Assembly (NCBI GenBank): GCA_045540295.1
Contig: JAZQGY010000037.1
Coordinates: 1-58,859, forward strand
Direction: 5' to 3'
DNA from: SIG452 sp045540295
GTDB lineage: Bacteria > Bacillota > Clostridia > UMGS1840
Length of the DNA: 58,859 bases
The notes beneath the pieces were generated by a model. That model saw nothing but the letters and a program-made list of their open reading frames with translations. It ran no database searches and had not been told where the DNA came from. Within the stretch, counting starts at the first letter, position 1. Every line of letters starts with the position of its first letter. Shown one piece after another: positions 36,848 to 45,217 of the stretch. The position numbers and the translations under genes are program-made.

Positions 36848-36877
36848 TACCCTTCCCTGAAAGGATTTGACCAAACT

Positions 36878-37459
36878 ATGAGTTTAGTTCCCTACGTCGT
36901 TGAACAGACCAGCCGCGGAGAAAGAACCTACGACATTTTCTCCCGCCTGTTAAAAGACAGAATTATCTTTTTAGCAGATGAAGTAAATGATGCAACTGCA
37001 AGCTTAGTTGTTGCCCAGCTTCTGTTTTTAGAAGCAGAAGATCCGGATAAAGATATTCAGCTTTATATCAACAGTCCCGGTGGCTCCATTACTGCAGGGA
37101 TGGCAATTTATGACACGATGCAGTATGTGAAACCCGATGTTTCCACCATCTGTATTGGTATGGCAGCATCCATGGGTGCCTTCCTTTTAAGTGCAGGTGC
37201 ACCCGGAAAACGTATGGCGTTGCCCAATTCTGAAATTATGATTCATCAACCTTTAGGCGGCATGCAAGGTCAGGCAACTGACATTAAGATTCACGCAGAA
37301 CGCATCTTAAAAATGAAAGATCACTTAAACCAGATTTTAAGCGAAAGAACCGGTCAGCCCCTGGAAGTGATTCAGAAGGATACTGAACGTGATAACTTTA
37401 TGTCTGCAGCCGAAGCAAAAGCATACGGTCTGATTGACAAGGTCATCGAAAAAAGATAG
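36878..37459 (+). CDS. clpP: ATP-dependent Clp protease proteolytic subunit
   Basis: The 193-residue ClpP has the catalytic triad at the usual places: Ser-98 in GMAASMGAFLL, His-123 in MIHQPLGG and Asp about 172 in TERDNFMSA. It forms the tetradecameric protease chamber with ClpX. It follows tig by 30 bases and precedes clpX, separated by a hairpin. Confidence 0.97.
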   Translation: MSLVPYVVEQTSRGERTYDIFSRLLKDRIIFLADEVNDATASLVVAQLLFLEAEDPDKDIQLYINSPGGSITAGMAIYDTMQYVKPDVSTICIGMAASMGAFLLSAGAPGKRMALPNSEIMIHQPLGGMQGQATDIKIHAERILKMKDHLNQILSERTGQPLEVIQKDTERDNFMSAAEAKAYGLIDKVIEKR

Positions 37460-37473
37460 AATGACAAAAAAGC

Positions 37474-37507
37474 ATGGCGTGACGGTTCCGTTGCGCCATT
37501 GTTTTTC
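37474..37507 (+). terminator. Attenuator-like hairpin between clpP and clpX
   Basis: ATGGCG (37474-37479) pairs with CGCCAT (37494-37499), and ACGG with CCGT inside, closing a 2-base loop; a T-rich run (TGTTTTTCT) follows. It could reduce transcription into clpX relative to clpP. Confidence 0.55.
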
Positions 37508-37545
37508 TAACGAAACAAGAAGCAAAAAAAGAAAGCAGGTAAATT

Positions 37546-38793
37546 ATGGCAAACAGAAGAGATGAAGACCAGCAATTTTGTTACTTCTGCGGAAAATCCA
37601 CTGCTGAGGTAGACCAGATTGTGACCGGTGGTGCCGCAAACATTTGCGACGAATGTATTATGAGTTGCTACGAGCTGATTACCGGAAACCGTATGGGTTA
37701 CCCCAAATCGAAAAAGAAAAAGGAAGACGAACAGCTTGTCATCTTAAAACCGAAGGAAATCAAGGAAAAGCTGGATCAATATGTGATTGGTCAGGAAAAA
37801 GCAAAAGTTGCTCTGTCCGTAGCCGTCTACAATCACTATAAGCGTGTGCAGGGAAAGACAAACGAGGATGAAACCGAACTAAAGAAAAGTAATGTCCTAT
37901 TGCTTGGCCCTACCGGTTCCGGTAAAACCCTGCTGGCACAAACCTTAGCCAAAATTTTAAATGTTCCTTTTGCAATTACTGATGCTACTACCCTAACCGA
38001 AGCAGGTTACGTGGGAGAAGATGTGGAAAATATTTTGCTCCGCTTAATTCAGGCTGCTGATTTTGATATTGAAAAGGCGCAAAAAGGCATCATTTATATT
38101 GACGAGATCGATAAAATTGCCAGAAAATCCGAAAACCCGTCTATTACCCGTGACGTTAGCGGTGAAGGCGTTCAGCAGGCACTGTTGAAAATCATTGAAG
38201 GAACTGTGGCAAATGTACCTCCCCAGGGTGGCAGAAAACATCCTCACCAGGAATTTTTAACCATTGATACCTCCAACATCCTCTTTATTTGTGGCGGCGC
38301 ATTTGACGGCATTGAAAAGATTATCGAGCAAAGAAGCAAGGAAACTTCTTTAGGATTTAATGCGCAAATTGCTTCCAAAAAAGACAATCAAAAATCAAAA
38401 CTGCTTGCCGATATTACTCCTCAGGACTTGTTAAAATACGGCTTAATCCCCGAATTTGCAGGCAGACTTCCCATTATTGTGGCATTGGAGGAATTATCCA
38501 AAGAAGCACTGTTGCGGGTTCTTTTGGAGCCTAAAAACTCTGTCATCAAACAGTATCAGAAGCTGATGAAATTAGATAATGTGGAGCTGGAGTTTGAACG
38601 GGAAGCCTTAGATGAAATCGTGGCAAAAGCACAGGAAAGAAATACCGGCGCCAGAGGACTTCGCTCTATCGTGGAAAATGCCCTGATGAACGTGATGTAT
38701 GAAACCCCCTCCGACGAATCCATCGAAAAAGTGATTATTACCAAGGATGCCATCGCAGGCAACACGCCTCCAAAAGTCATTAAAACCGCATAA
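37546..38793 (+). CDS. clpX: ATP-dependent Clp protease ATP-binding subunit
   Basis: The 415 residues comprise the N-terminal zinc-binding domain (CYFCGKS...CDECI, about 12-39), the AAA+ unfoldase with Walker A GPTGSGKT (about 121-128), Walker B GIIYIDEIDK, an arginine-finger region and the C-terminal helical domain ending RNTGARGLRSIVENALM. ClpX unfolds substrates for ClpP and recognises tmRNA-tagged proteins. The start follows AAAGCAGG. A strong terminator ends the operon. Confidence 0.97.
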   Translation: MANRRDEDQQFCYFCGKSTAEVDQIVTGGAANICDECIMSCYELITGNRMGYPKSKKKKEDEQLVILKPKEIKEKLDQYVIGQEKAKVALSVAVYNHYKRVQGKTNEDETELKKSNVLLLGPTGSGKTLLAQTLAKILNVPFAITDATTLTEAGYVGEDVENILLRLIQAADFDIEKAQKGIIYIDEIDKIARKSENPSITRDVSGEGVQQALLKIIEGTVANVPPQGGRKHPHQEFLTIDTSNILFICGGAFDGIEKIIEQRSKETSLGFNAQIASKKDNQKSKLLADITPQDLLKYGLIPEFAGRLPIIVALEELSKEALLRVLLEPKNSVIKQYQKLMKLDNVELEFEREALDEIVAKAQERNTGARGLRSIVENALMNVMYETPSDESIEKVIITKDAIAGNTPPKVIKTA

Positions 38794-38795
38794 AC

Positions 38796-38829
38796 AAAAA
38801 AAGATACCTATTTGGGTATCTTTTTTTAT
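38796..38829 (+). terminator. Terminator after clpX
   Basis: A 13-bp stem (38796-38808 with 38815-38827) with a 6-base loop and a T7 run. Confidence 0.9.
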
Positions 38830-38850
38830 GGAAAGTTCTATGGAAAAACA

Positions 38851-38879
38851 TTGACAATTCCCATAAATTATGCTATACT
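38851..38879 (+). promoter_or_regulatory. Promoter for tRNA-Leu
   Basis: A perfect TTGACA (38851-38856), 17 bases, TATACT (38874-38879) with an extended TGC. The tRNA begins at 38892. Confidence 0.85.
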
Positions 38880-38891
38880 GACAAAGTATTG

Positions 38892-38974
<83 letters not shown>

Positions 38975-39014
38975 AAAAAGAAGATGCTCTTAAAAAAAGA
39001 GTGTCTTCTTTTTT
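38975..39014 (+). terminator. Terminator of tRNA-Leu (first copy)
   Basis: AGAAGATGCTCTT pairs with AAGAGTGTCTTCT, with two G-U pairs, followed by T6. The same hairpin is repeated at 39172-39215. Confidence 0.8.
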
Positions 39015-39096
39015 ATAATGGGACTTGAACCCTAAGAGGGCAAAAAGCGACAGAAAAAAGCACCAGTGTGTGCATTTTTCCGCTTTTTGGGGAGAT

Positions 39097-39132
39097 GACG
39101 GGTACCGAAGCCGTAGGCTTGGGTCGTCAAGC
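39097..39132 (+). repeat. 36-bp core repeat, copy A
   Basis: This segment is 34/36 identical to the reverse complement of 47356-47391. It folds as a hairpin: outer GACG/CGTC, a GGT bulge, ACC/GGT, a G-G mismatch and AAGCC/GGCTT around a three-base loop (GTA here, AAA in the other copy); both differences lie in the loop. Confidence 0.85.
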
Positions 39133-39223
39133 CGTCAGGATGCGAAGCAACCGTGTCCCTTCAGGCGCACCAAAAAAAGAAGATGCTCTTAAAAAAAGAG
39201 TGTCTTCTTTTTTTTGTTTTTTC

Positions 39224-39252
39224 TTGCGAATTTCACCAAAATGTGCTATGAT
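39224..39252 (+). promoter_or_regulatory. Promoter for acyltransferase gene
   Basis: TTGCGA (39224-39229), 17 bases, TATGAT (39247-39252) with an extended TGC, directly after the second terminator copy of element A. Confidence 0.6.
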
Positions 39253-39282
39253 AAAAATATCAAAAAGAAAAGGAGGGAGCAA

Positions 39283-40416
39283 ATGCACATTTCAAAACGG
39301 AATACTTCCCTGGATATTATCCGTATTGTAGCATTTTTTTCTGTTATTTCGATACATTTTTCGTTATACAGCGATTACTATAACAAGACGATACAGGGCA
39401 TACCAATGTTGGGTTTTACTATGTTGCGGACTGCTTTTATTTATTGCGTCCCCTTGTTCATCATGTTAAGCGGGTATCTTTTAAACCGGAAAAAGCTGTC
39501 CAAACACTATTATGTGGGCATTGTAAAAATATTGGGTGTCTATGTGCTTTCTGCAATCAGTTGCATGGTATTCAAACACTATTACTTCGGGGACGAATTA
39601 ACCCCAGGGTTGGTCTTCTTCAGCATTTTAGACTACAAAGGAGCCAACTACGGCTGGTACATTGAAATGTACATCGGGTTGTTTCTTTTAATCCCCTTTC
39701 TCAATACGATGTATCACGGACTGGAAGGAAAAAAACAAAAAAAAGTACTGATTTGGACGTTGATTGCTCTCACTGCCCTGCCCAGTATTATGAATGTCCA
39801 TAACTTCAGAGAACCGGGTTGGTTTCAGAATCCGACCATTTCGGAATCATATCAAAAACTGGTGCCTGATTGGTGGATGATGATTTTTCCCATTACTTAC
39901 TATATGATTGGAGCTTATTTGAAAGAGTATCCCGTAACCATGAAAAAGCGCTACAATCTTTTATTGCTTATCCTAGCGATTGGAATATTTGGACTTTATA
40001 ATTTTTATCGGGATCACGGAAGAGTCTATTCCTGGGGATCCTATGCAGATTGGAACAGCGTACAGGCACTTGTTCTGTCTGTGCTGATGTTTCTGTTTCT
40101 GTCACAAAGAAACACTTCAAAGCTTCCCAATGCTATGAAAAAAATTCTTGCACACCTTTCGGATTTATGCCTTGGAGCTTATCTGATGTCTTACATAGCA
40201 GACCAACTTTTTTATCCGATTTTGCGCTACCGTGTTCCGGTAGTAACCGACAGAATGTATTATTTTATACCCATGGTATTATTGGTGGGGATAACCTCCT
40301 TGATACTGTCGCAGCTGATTAACTGGATCTATCAAATGATTGCATGGCTGATAGGATTAATTGTTAAGCTCTTCCGAAAACCAACGAACCAAAAAGAGCC
40401 TGTCACAACAACGTAA
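39283..40416 (+). CDS. Acyltransferase 3 (OafA/YrhL-like) membrane protein
   Basis: The start at 39283 follows AAAGGAGGG; the longer frame starts inside the promoter. The 377 residues have about ten membrane helices and the family start RNTSLDIIRIVAFFSVISIH, with the catalytic-type His in FFSVISIHFS, and a YCVPLFIMLSGYLL helix. These enzymes O-acylate sugars of the cell surface. No glycan genes are adjacent, so the substrate is open. It is monocistronic. Confidence 0.87.
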   Translation: MHISKRNTSLDIIRIVAFFSVISIHFSLYSDYYNKTIQGIPMLGFTMLRTAFIYCVPLFIMLSGYLLNRKKLSKHYYVGIVKILGVYVLSAISCMVFKHYYFGDELTPGLVFFSILDYKGANYGWYIEMYIGLFLLIPFLNTMYHGLEGKKQKKVLIWTLIALTALPSIMNVHNFREPGWFQNPTISESYQKLVPDWWMMIFPITYYMIGAYLKEYPVTMKKRYNLLLLILAIGIFGLYNFYRDHGRVYSWGSYADWNSVQALVLSVLMFLFLSQRNTSKLPNAMKKILAHLSDLCLGAYLMSYIADQLFYPILRYRVPVVTDRMYYFIPMVLLVGITSLILSQLINWIYQMIAWLIGLIVKLFRKPTNQKEPVTTT

Positions 40417-40418
40417 CC

Positions 40419-40457
40419 AAAAAAAGGAACTGTTTTATAATAAACAGTTCCTTTTTT
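40419..40457. terminator. Bidirectional terminator
   Basis: A 16-bp stem (40420-40435 with 40442-40457), 6-base loop, A7 and T6 arms, between the convergent acyltransferase and sigK. Confidence 0.92.
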
Positions 40458-40458
40458 A

Positions 40459-41145
40459 TCAATCGTTTTGCAGAGCTTCTTTCAACTTTTCCAACGCCTT
40501 TTTTTCAATGCGGGATACATAGGAACGGGAAATTCCGAATTTTTTTGCAACTTCTCTCTGCGGGATGGGATTTTTATCTAAAAGGCCGTAACGAAGCAAA
40601 ATAATTTCCTTTTCTCGCTTGGTCAGGCAGGTGTTGATAGCTCCGTACAATTTCTGCTGATGAATGCCCTTTAACGCCTCTAAAAAGACAGATTCTTCAT
40701 CGTTTGCCAAGATGTCTATCAATGAAATTTCGTTCCCTTCCGCATCCTTGCCGATGGGTTCCTCCAGCGACACTTCATTCACCAGTTTTTTCTCTGCACG
40801 AATCACCATTAAAATTTCGTTTTCGATACACCGAACAGCATAGGTTGCCAAACGGATGTTTTTATCCGGATTAAAGGAATTGACAGCTTTGATCAGTCCA
40901 ATTGTACCAATGGAAATAAAGTCCTCAGAGTCCACATTCTCCTTGCGGTATTTTTTTACGACATATGCCACAAGTCTGAGATTAGATTCAATCAGTTCAT
41001 CACGGGCGGACATATCCCCTTCTTTGAATCTTTTAAAAAGCTCCTCTTCCTTTTGTTTGGAAAGTGCTTTGGGAAAACTTCCCGAAGCAAAATATCCAAA
41101 CAAAAAGAACATATTTTTAATTGCTTCCAAAAACATCTGCCACAT
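40459..41145 (-). CDS. sigK: Sporulation sigma factor SigK (uninterrupted)
   Basis: The start MWQMFLEAIKNMFFLFGY at 41145 is chosen over the open-frame start 63 bases upstream because AAGGGG precedes it and it gives the SigK-like hydrophobic pro-sequence. The 228 residues carry region 2 (ESNLRLVAYVVKKYRKENVDSEDFISIGTIGLIKA), the ATYAVRCIENEILM segment, EEPIGKDAEGNEISLIDIL, and region 4 with SRSYVSRIEKKALEKL. SigK drives late mother-cell genes. The gene is whole, with no skin-type insertion. A processing site is expected in the pro-sequence near residue 20. Confidence 0.93.
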   Translation of the reverse strand: MWQMFLEAIKNMFFLFGYFASGSFPKALSKQKEEELFKRFKEGDMSARDELIESNLRLVAYVVKKYRKENVDSEDFISIGTIGLIKAVNSFNPDKNIRLATYAVRCIENEILMVIRAEKKLVNEVSLEEPIGKDAEGNEISLIDILANDEESVFLEALKGIHQQKLYGAINTCLTKREKEIILLRYGLLDKNPIPQREVAKKFGISRSYVSRIEKKALEKLKEALQND

Positions 41146-41213
41146 ACCCGAAATCCCCTTTTTTATACTTTCATCTAATCGTATGTGACAATTTAAAAAA
41201 ACTTGCAAGTCCC

Positions 41214-41894
41214 CTACAAACGGACCTCTAAAAAGTCGGAAATATTCATGGAATCCGGTGTGACAACCGAATCAACTGCAAAAATTTTCACGCCTTTTTG
41301 TTTGGCAATTTGCAATGCTTCAGAAAATGCAGAGTCCGTTTTAATGTTTGGCGTAAAATAGTGCACTCCCTTCATTTGTACCACAAAAAACAAATGAGCA
41401 AGATACCCATTTTGCACACAGTCACAAAGCTCTATAATATGCTTTCTGCCTCGCTGGGTTGGTGCATCCGGAAACATGACTACACCGTCTTTTTCCAAAG
41501 TAACGCCCTTTACTTCCACAAAATGTTGATTTCCATCTTCGGTTTCTACATAAAAATCAAATCTGGAATTTTTATAGGTTTTCTCAGGATATATTTTGGA
41601 ATTTTCTCCAAAATATTTCGGTGCCCATTCCAAAAAAGCACGGTTAGGTGCCTGAGAATCCATATTGATTATTTTGCTATCTTTTAAAACCGCAATTAAA
41701 TCGTATTTTGTTTTCCGTTCGGGGTTGGTCGCTTCTTCTAAAAAAACTGTTGCACCGGGCAGTAATAGTTCACGGCACCTGCCTGTGTTTTTTACATGGC
41801 AAATTTCTTTTTTCCCCGCAATTTCAATATAGGCGATAAATCGATTCGGCCGGGCTATAAACTTTCCTTCTGCAATCTTTTGATACTTCATCAT
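41214..41894 (-). CDS. sfsA: SfsA family nuclease
   Basis: The 226-residue protein matches SfsA: FIARPNRFIAYIE, CHVKNTGRCRELLLPGA, an SRFDFYVE segment, the acidic VEVKGVTLE motif and FPDAPTQRGRKHI. These features resemble an endonuclease fold and the family has been described as DNA/RNA nucleases. It lies upstream of sigK by 68 bases on the same strand. A GGG-containing site precedes the ATG pair at 41894 and 41891. Confidence 0.93.
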   Translation of the reverse strand: MMKYQKIAEGKFIARPNRFIAYIEIAGKKEICHVKNTGRCRELLLPGATVFLEEATNPERKTKYDLIAVLKDSKIINMDSQAPNRAFLEWAPKYFGENSKIYPEKTYKNSRFDFYVETEDGNQHFVEVKGVTLEKDGVVMFPDAPTQRGRKHIIELCDCVQNGYLAHLFFVVQMKGVHYFTPNIKTDSAFSEALQIAKQKGVKIFAVDSVVTPDSMNISDFLEVRL

Positions 41895-41961
41895 AAAACC
41901 CTTTTCTGATTAGAAACTTTCTCTTATCATAACACAGATTACAAGGATTGTCAAAAAAGTA

Positions 41962-41990
41962 TTGACATTTTTTAAAAATAGTGCTATAAT
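41962..41990 (+). promoter_or_regulatory. Consensus promoter for T-box-trpB
   Basis: A perfect TTGACA (41962-41967), 17 bases and a perfect TATAAT (41985-41990) with an extended TGC. Confidence 0.88.
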
Positions 41991-41996
41991 AAACCC

Positions 41997-42269
41997 AAAT
42001 TAAATCCGAAAAACCGTTGAGACAGAAAAAAAGCAGGCTGAGTCTTTTTTGAGCGAGTGGATTACGGTGTGAGTTCCGCAAAGGCTTCTGCATAATATGG
42101 ACTGTTGAGGGCAGTGTTAAATGCGCTGACGTATGATTCACGTGACGAATCAGGGGTATGATAGTACTTCTAAAAGTGCACGGAGTTTCCGTGAACACAA
42201 GGTGGCACCGCGGATAAAGTTTTATTCGTCCTTGATAGATCATTATAGTATTCTGTCGGGGGCTTTTTT
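41997..42269 (+). promoter_or_regulatory. T-box riboswitch leader, tRNA-Trp specific
   Basis: The leader contains the T-box sequence ACACAAGGTGGCACCGCGG (42195-42213), which binds the uncharged tRNA 3' end, and a terminator stem (42228-42239 with 42252-42263, many G-U pairs) followed by T6. A TGG codon at 42058-42060 followed by A lies in the position expected of the specifier, and TGG is tryptophan, fitting the trpB gene downstream. Low tryptophan charging should favour the antiterminator and expression. The specifier position is inferred, not modelled. Confidence 0.9.
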
Positions 42270-42294
42270 ATTGCTCCGATTGGAGGAATTAACT

Positions 42295-42336
42295 ATGAAA
42301 TTATTAACCAAACGATGGCGTAGCCGTTCTATTTAA
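42295..42336 (+). CDS. Possible 13-residue leader peptide between T-box and trpB
   Basis: After the T-box terminator a strong TTGGAGGAATTAACT site precedes ATG at 42295; the frame reads MKLLTKRWRSRSI and stops at 42334-42336, 38 bases before the trpB ATG. It holds one Trp codon and four Arg codons. It is out of frame with, and separate from, trpB. It may be a regulatory leader or chance. Confidence 0.4.
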   Translation: MKLLTKRWRSRSI

Positions 42337-42373
42337 AACGTGATTATCAAACCAAATAAAGGAGGAAATTCTC

Positions 42374-43594
42374 ATGCAATTAAACGGCGTAAATTTTGAT
42401 ACTTATTTTAAAAACTATCCCGATAAAGACGGTTACTTCGGCAAATACGGCGGAGTATACATTGAAGAAAAACTAAAGGATGCAATGGCAGAAATCACCG
42501 AAGCATATTTCTCTATCTGCCAGTCCCGTAAATTTATTGCGGAATTAAGACGAATCCGAAAAGAATTTCAAGGGCGTCCCACTCCGGTGTCTCACTTGGA
42601 ACGTCTGTCTGATGCATTAGGCGGAAAAGTTCAGCTGTACGCAAAACGTGAAGACCTAAACCATTCCGGTGCTCATAAATTAAATCACTGTATGGGTGAA
42701 GGCCTGTTGGCAAAATATATGGGCAAAAAGAAAATCATTGCAGAAACCGGTGCTGGTCAACACGGGGTTGCTTTAGCAACTGCGGCTGCATACTTCGGTC
42801 TGGAATGTGACATTTATATGGGGGCTGTGGATATTAAAAAGCAGGCTCCCAACGTTGCCAGAATGAAAATTTTAGGTGCAAACGTGGTAGAGGTTACCCA
42901 CGGTCTTCAAACCTTAAAAGAAGCGGTAGACGCTGCTTTTGATGCATATAGCAAAGAATATAAAGATTCTATTTACTGTATCGGTTCTGTGTTAGGTCCT
43001 CATCCTTTCCCCATGATGGTAAGAGACTTCCAGAGTGTGGTTGGTATTGAAGCAAGAGAACAGTTCTTAGAAATGACAGGTCACTTGCCCAATGCAGTTG
43101 TGGCTTGTGTAGGTGGCGGCTCCAATGCAGCCGGTATGTTCTCCGGTTTCTTAAATGATCCTGTAGACATTTACGGTGTTGAACCGTTAGGAAAGGGCCC
43201 CAAGCTGGGTGATCACGCTGCAAGTTTAAAATACGGTACCGAAGGTATTATGCACGGTTTCAACAGTATCATGTTAAAGGATGAAAACGGTGAACCTGCT
43301 CCTGTATATTCTGTTGCCAGTGGATTAGACTACCCCTCCTCCGGTCCGGAACATGCGTTCTGGCAGGAAATTGAAAGAGTAAAATACGATGTGATCGATG
43401 ACGAAGAATCTATTGATGCATTCTTCAAATTAGCTCGTATGGAAGGCATCATCCCTGCAATTGAAAGCTCTCACGCGGTTGCCTATGCCATGAAACTGGC
43501 AAAAACCATGGACCACGGTTCTATCCTCATTAATCTCTCCGGCAGAGGCGACAAAGATATGGACTTTGTAATTGAAAACTATGGAATCAGATAA
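42374..43594 (+). CDS. trpB: Tryptophan synthase beta chain (orphan trpB)
   Basis: The 406-residue enzyme has the PLP lysine K102 in SGAHKLNH, the catalytic glutamate in AETGAGQHG, the glycine loop GGGSNAAG that binds the cofactor phosphate and a final LSGRGDKD. The ribosome site is AAAGGAGG. No trpA or other trp gene is near, so it may convert indole plus serine to tryptophan, a salvage step. Control by the Trp-type T-box supports that use. A terminator follows directly. Confidence 0.93.
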   Translation: MQLNGVNFDTYFKNYPDKDGYFGKYGGVYIEEKLKDAMAEITEAYFSICQSRKFIAELRRIRKEFQGRPTPVSHLERLSDALGGKVQLYAKREDLNHSGAHKLNHCMGEGLLAKYMGKKKIIAETGAGQHGVALATAAAYFGLECDIYMGAVDIKKQAPNVARMKILGANVVEVTHGLQTLKEAVDAAFDAYSKEYKDSIYCIGSVLGPHPFPMMVRDFQSVVGIEAREQFLEMTGHLPNAVVACVGGGSNAAGMFSGFLNDPVDIYGVEPLGKGPKLGDHAASLKYGTEGIMHGFNSIMLKDENGEPAPVYSVASGLDYPSSGPEHAFWQEIERVKYDVIDDEESIDAFFKLARMEGIIPAIESSHAVAYAMKLAKTMDHGSILINLSGRGDKDMDFVIENYGIR

Positions 43595-43614
43595 AAATTG
43601 ATTGCAAAAAAAAA

Positions 43615-43645
43615 CGCTGAATGATAATCATTCACCGTATTTTTT
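43615..43645. terminator. Bidirectional terminator
   Basis: The stem CG-TGAATG / CATTCA-CG (43615-43637, one mismatch) with a 5-base loop is flanked by A9 and T6, between trpB and the convergent zinc-ribbon gene. Confidence 0.75.
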
Positions 43646-43652
43646 ATTTAGA

Positions 43653-44501
43653 TTATTCTTCTGTTGCTTCGGGAGTTTCTATGACTTCTTCCACAATCGA
43701 TTCTTCTGTTACGGAGTCTTCAACAGCTTCTTCAATGAAAACATCTTCGGAGTCTGCTGCAATCTCTTCGTAGGTTTCTTCAACGATTTCTTCAGCAAAT
43801 TCTTTCTGTTCTTCTGCATCGGTGTTAACCACCAGTTTTTTACCGGGTATAACCAACAGCAAAACACCAAGGATCAGAAAGGCACCTGCTGCTACCCACA
43901 GAATCATGGAGGGATAGAAAAGGCCGTCTCTCTGGTAATCCAGTGTATTTTCCGGATAGTCAGCATCCCAGATTGTTAACAGAGCAGGAGTTGCTTTATA
44001 GCATACGTCACTTTCTACATCCCCGTCCAAACGAATTTGTTCGTTCACGATTGCATACTGGAAATGATCCGTGTATTCACTGTCCGCTTTGGGAACGCCA
44101 AGTTCATCCGCATTTACCAACTTCTGGTATTGCGTACAATCACCGGACAGTGCAAATTCAATGGAAAGATCAACTTTCAGAGAAACATCTTCATACAAAG
44201 GCATTTCTTCGTGACGCATCCATTTTCCTAAAAGCATCACGGGATTTAACAACGAAACCACAACCAAAGCAACTGCAATCACCAAGGAAACAATTCCAAT
44301 GATTACACGTGCCAATCCTCTTTTCTGACGAGTTGCAGCGGCAACGGGAATATCAAATGCTTCCGTATCGGGATTTTCCTCAAAAACCACTTCTTCCGAT
44401 ACAATTTCTTCTACCGGTTCCACAACAGTTTCTTCGCCACCGCAAGCGGGGCAAACAGTTTCGTTTTCGGGTATTTCATTTCCGCATTTTCCACAAAACA
44501 T
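43653..44501 (-). CDS. Zinc-ribbon membrane protein with two membrane segments
   Basis: The AAAGGAGG site directly abuts the first ATG (44510), so the third codon later ATG at 44501, 9 bases away, is the more likely start. The 282 residues begin with a zinc ribbon FCGKCGNEIPENETVCPACGG, then an acidic linker, a membrane helix (VIIGIVSLVIAVALVVVSLL, about 66-86), an external domain (about 90-200), a second helix (MILWVAAGAFLILGVLLLVI, about 201-221) and a highly acidic C-terminal tail. Function unknown; the arrangement suggests a cytoplasmic ribbon with an external sensory or structural part. Confidence 0.7.
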   Translation of the reverse strand: MFCGKCGNEIPENETVCPACGGEETVVEPVEEIVSEEVVFEENPDTEAFDIPVAAATRQKRGLARVIIGIVSLVIAVALVVVSLLNPVMLLGKWMRHEEMPLYEDVSLKVDLSIEFALSGDCTQYQKLVNADELGVPKADSEYTDHFQYAIVNEQIRLDGDVESDVCYKATPALLTIWDADYPENTLDYQRDGLFYPSMILWVAAGAFLILGVLLLVIPGKKLVVNTDAEEQKEFAEEIVEETYEEIAADSEDVFIEEAVEDSVTEESIVEEVIETPEATEE

Positions 44502-44560
44502 ATCATTCATCCTCCTTTTTTCTCAGTATAGCACATTGTAGCTATCTTGTCAATAATACT

Positions 44561-45199
44561 TTAAATCACATACAGAAAAATTGAGAAGAAAAAGCAAATA
44601 CTTCCTCCCAATACAAACAGATGCCAGATTGCATGCATATATTTTACTTTCCATAAGTAGAAGATAATCCCTAAAATATATACCAGTCCTGCAATACACA
44701 TCCATATAATTCCACCAATGGGTAACACGGCAAGCAGCGTGGGCAATTTCAAAAGAATTGCCAGCCCCATTACCACATAGAAGATTAAACTTGCAATTTT
44801 CACTTTTTCCAATGCAATGGCATTAAACACAATTCCTAAAATCGCACAGCTCCAAATAGCAATTAAAATGCCTAATCCACCGTGATTCCAGAGAGGTCCA
44901 AGACAATACGGTGTGTAGGTTCCGGCTATCAATAAGAAAATAGAGCAGTGATCAAAAATACGGAATACTTTTTTCGCACCGACATTTGTCAGGGAATGAT
45001 ACAACGTACTCATCGTGTATAGCAGAATCATTGTTCCGCCATAAATGGAGCTTCCCACTACGCCCATTATGTTATGATGAATTGCAGAAAACACAATCAA
45101 AAGAACCGTTGCTGCAATTGATAACAACGCTCCCACACAATGTGCCACAGCACTGAAAATTTCTTCCCCTATGGAATATTTTTTTAAGGTAATGCTCAT
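44561..45199 (-). CDS. Hemolysin III family membrane protein (PAQR-like)
   Basis: The 212-residue protein has seven membrane helices with the family signatures EEIFSAVAHCVGALLSIA, LYHSLTNVGAKKVFRIFDHCSIFLLIAGTYTP and a C-terminal MHAIWHLFVLGGSICFF, whose histidines and the acidic residue form the metal site of PAQR proteins. Despite the name, relatives are membrane hydrolases or receptors of unclear function. It follows the zinc-ribbon gene at 45218 by 18 bases. Confidence 0.9.
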   Translation of the reverse strand: MSITLKKYSIGEEIFSAVAHCVGALLSIAATVLLIVFSAIHHNIMGVVGSSIYGGTMILLYTMSTLYHSLTNVGAKKVFRIFDHCSIFLLIAGTYTPYCLGPLWNHGGLGILIAIWSCAILGIVFNAIALEKVKIASLIFYVVMGLAILLKLPTLLAVLPIGGIIWMCIAGLVYILGIIFYLWKVKYMHAIWHLFVLGGSICFFFSIFLYVI

Positions 45200-45217
45200 A
45201 ATGTTTCCTTTCCGTTG

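Noticed and set aside
36443..36874. Long minus-strand frames over the tig tail
   Set aside because: They are shadows of the Lys-rich repeat (read as Phe/Val/Leu-rich) and have no ribosome site.
39068..39331. An 87-codon open frame across element A
   Set aside because: It runs over the duplicated tRNA end, its terminator and the next promoter, with no ribosome site; it is not a credible gene.
40459..41145. sigK interrupted by a skin element
   Set aside because: The coding sequence is continuous from the pro-sequence to region 4.
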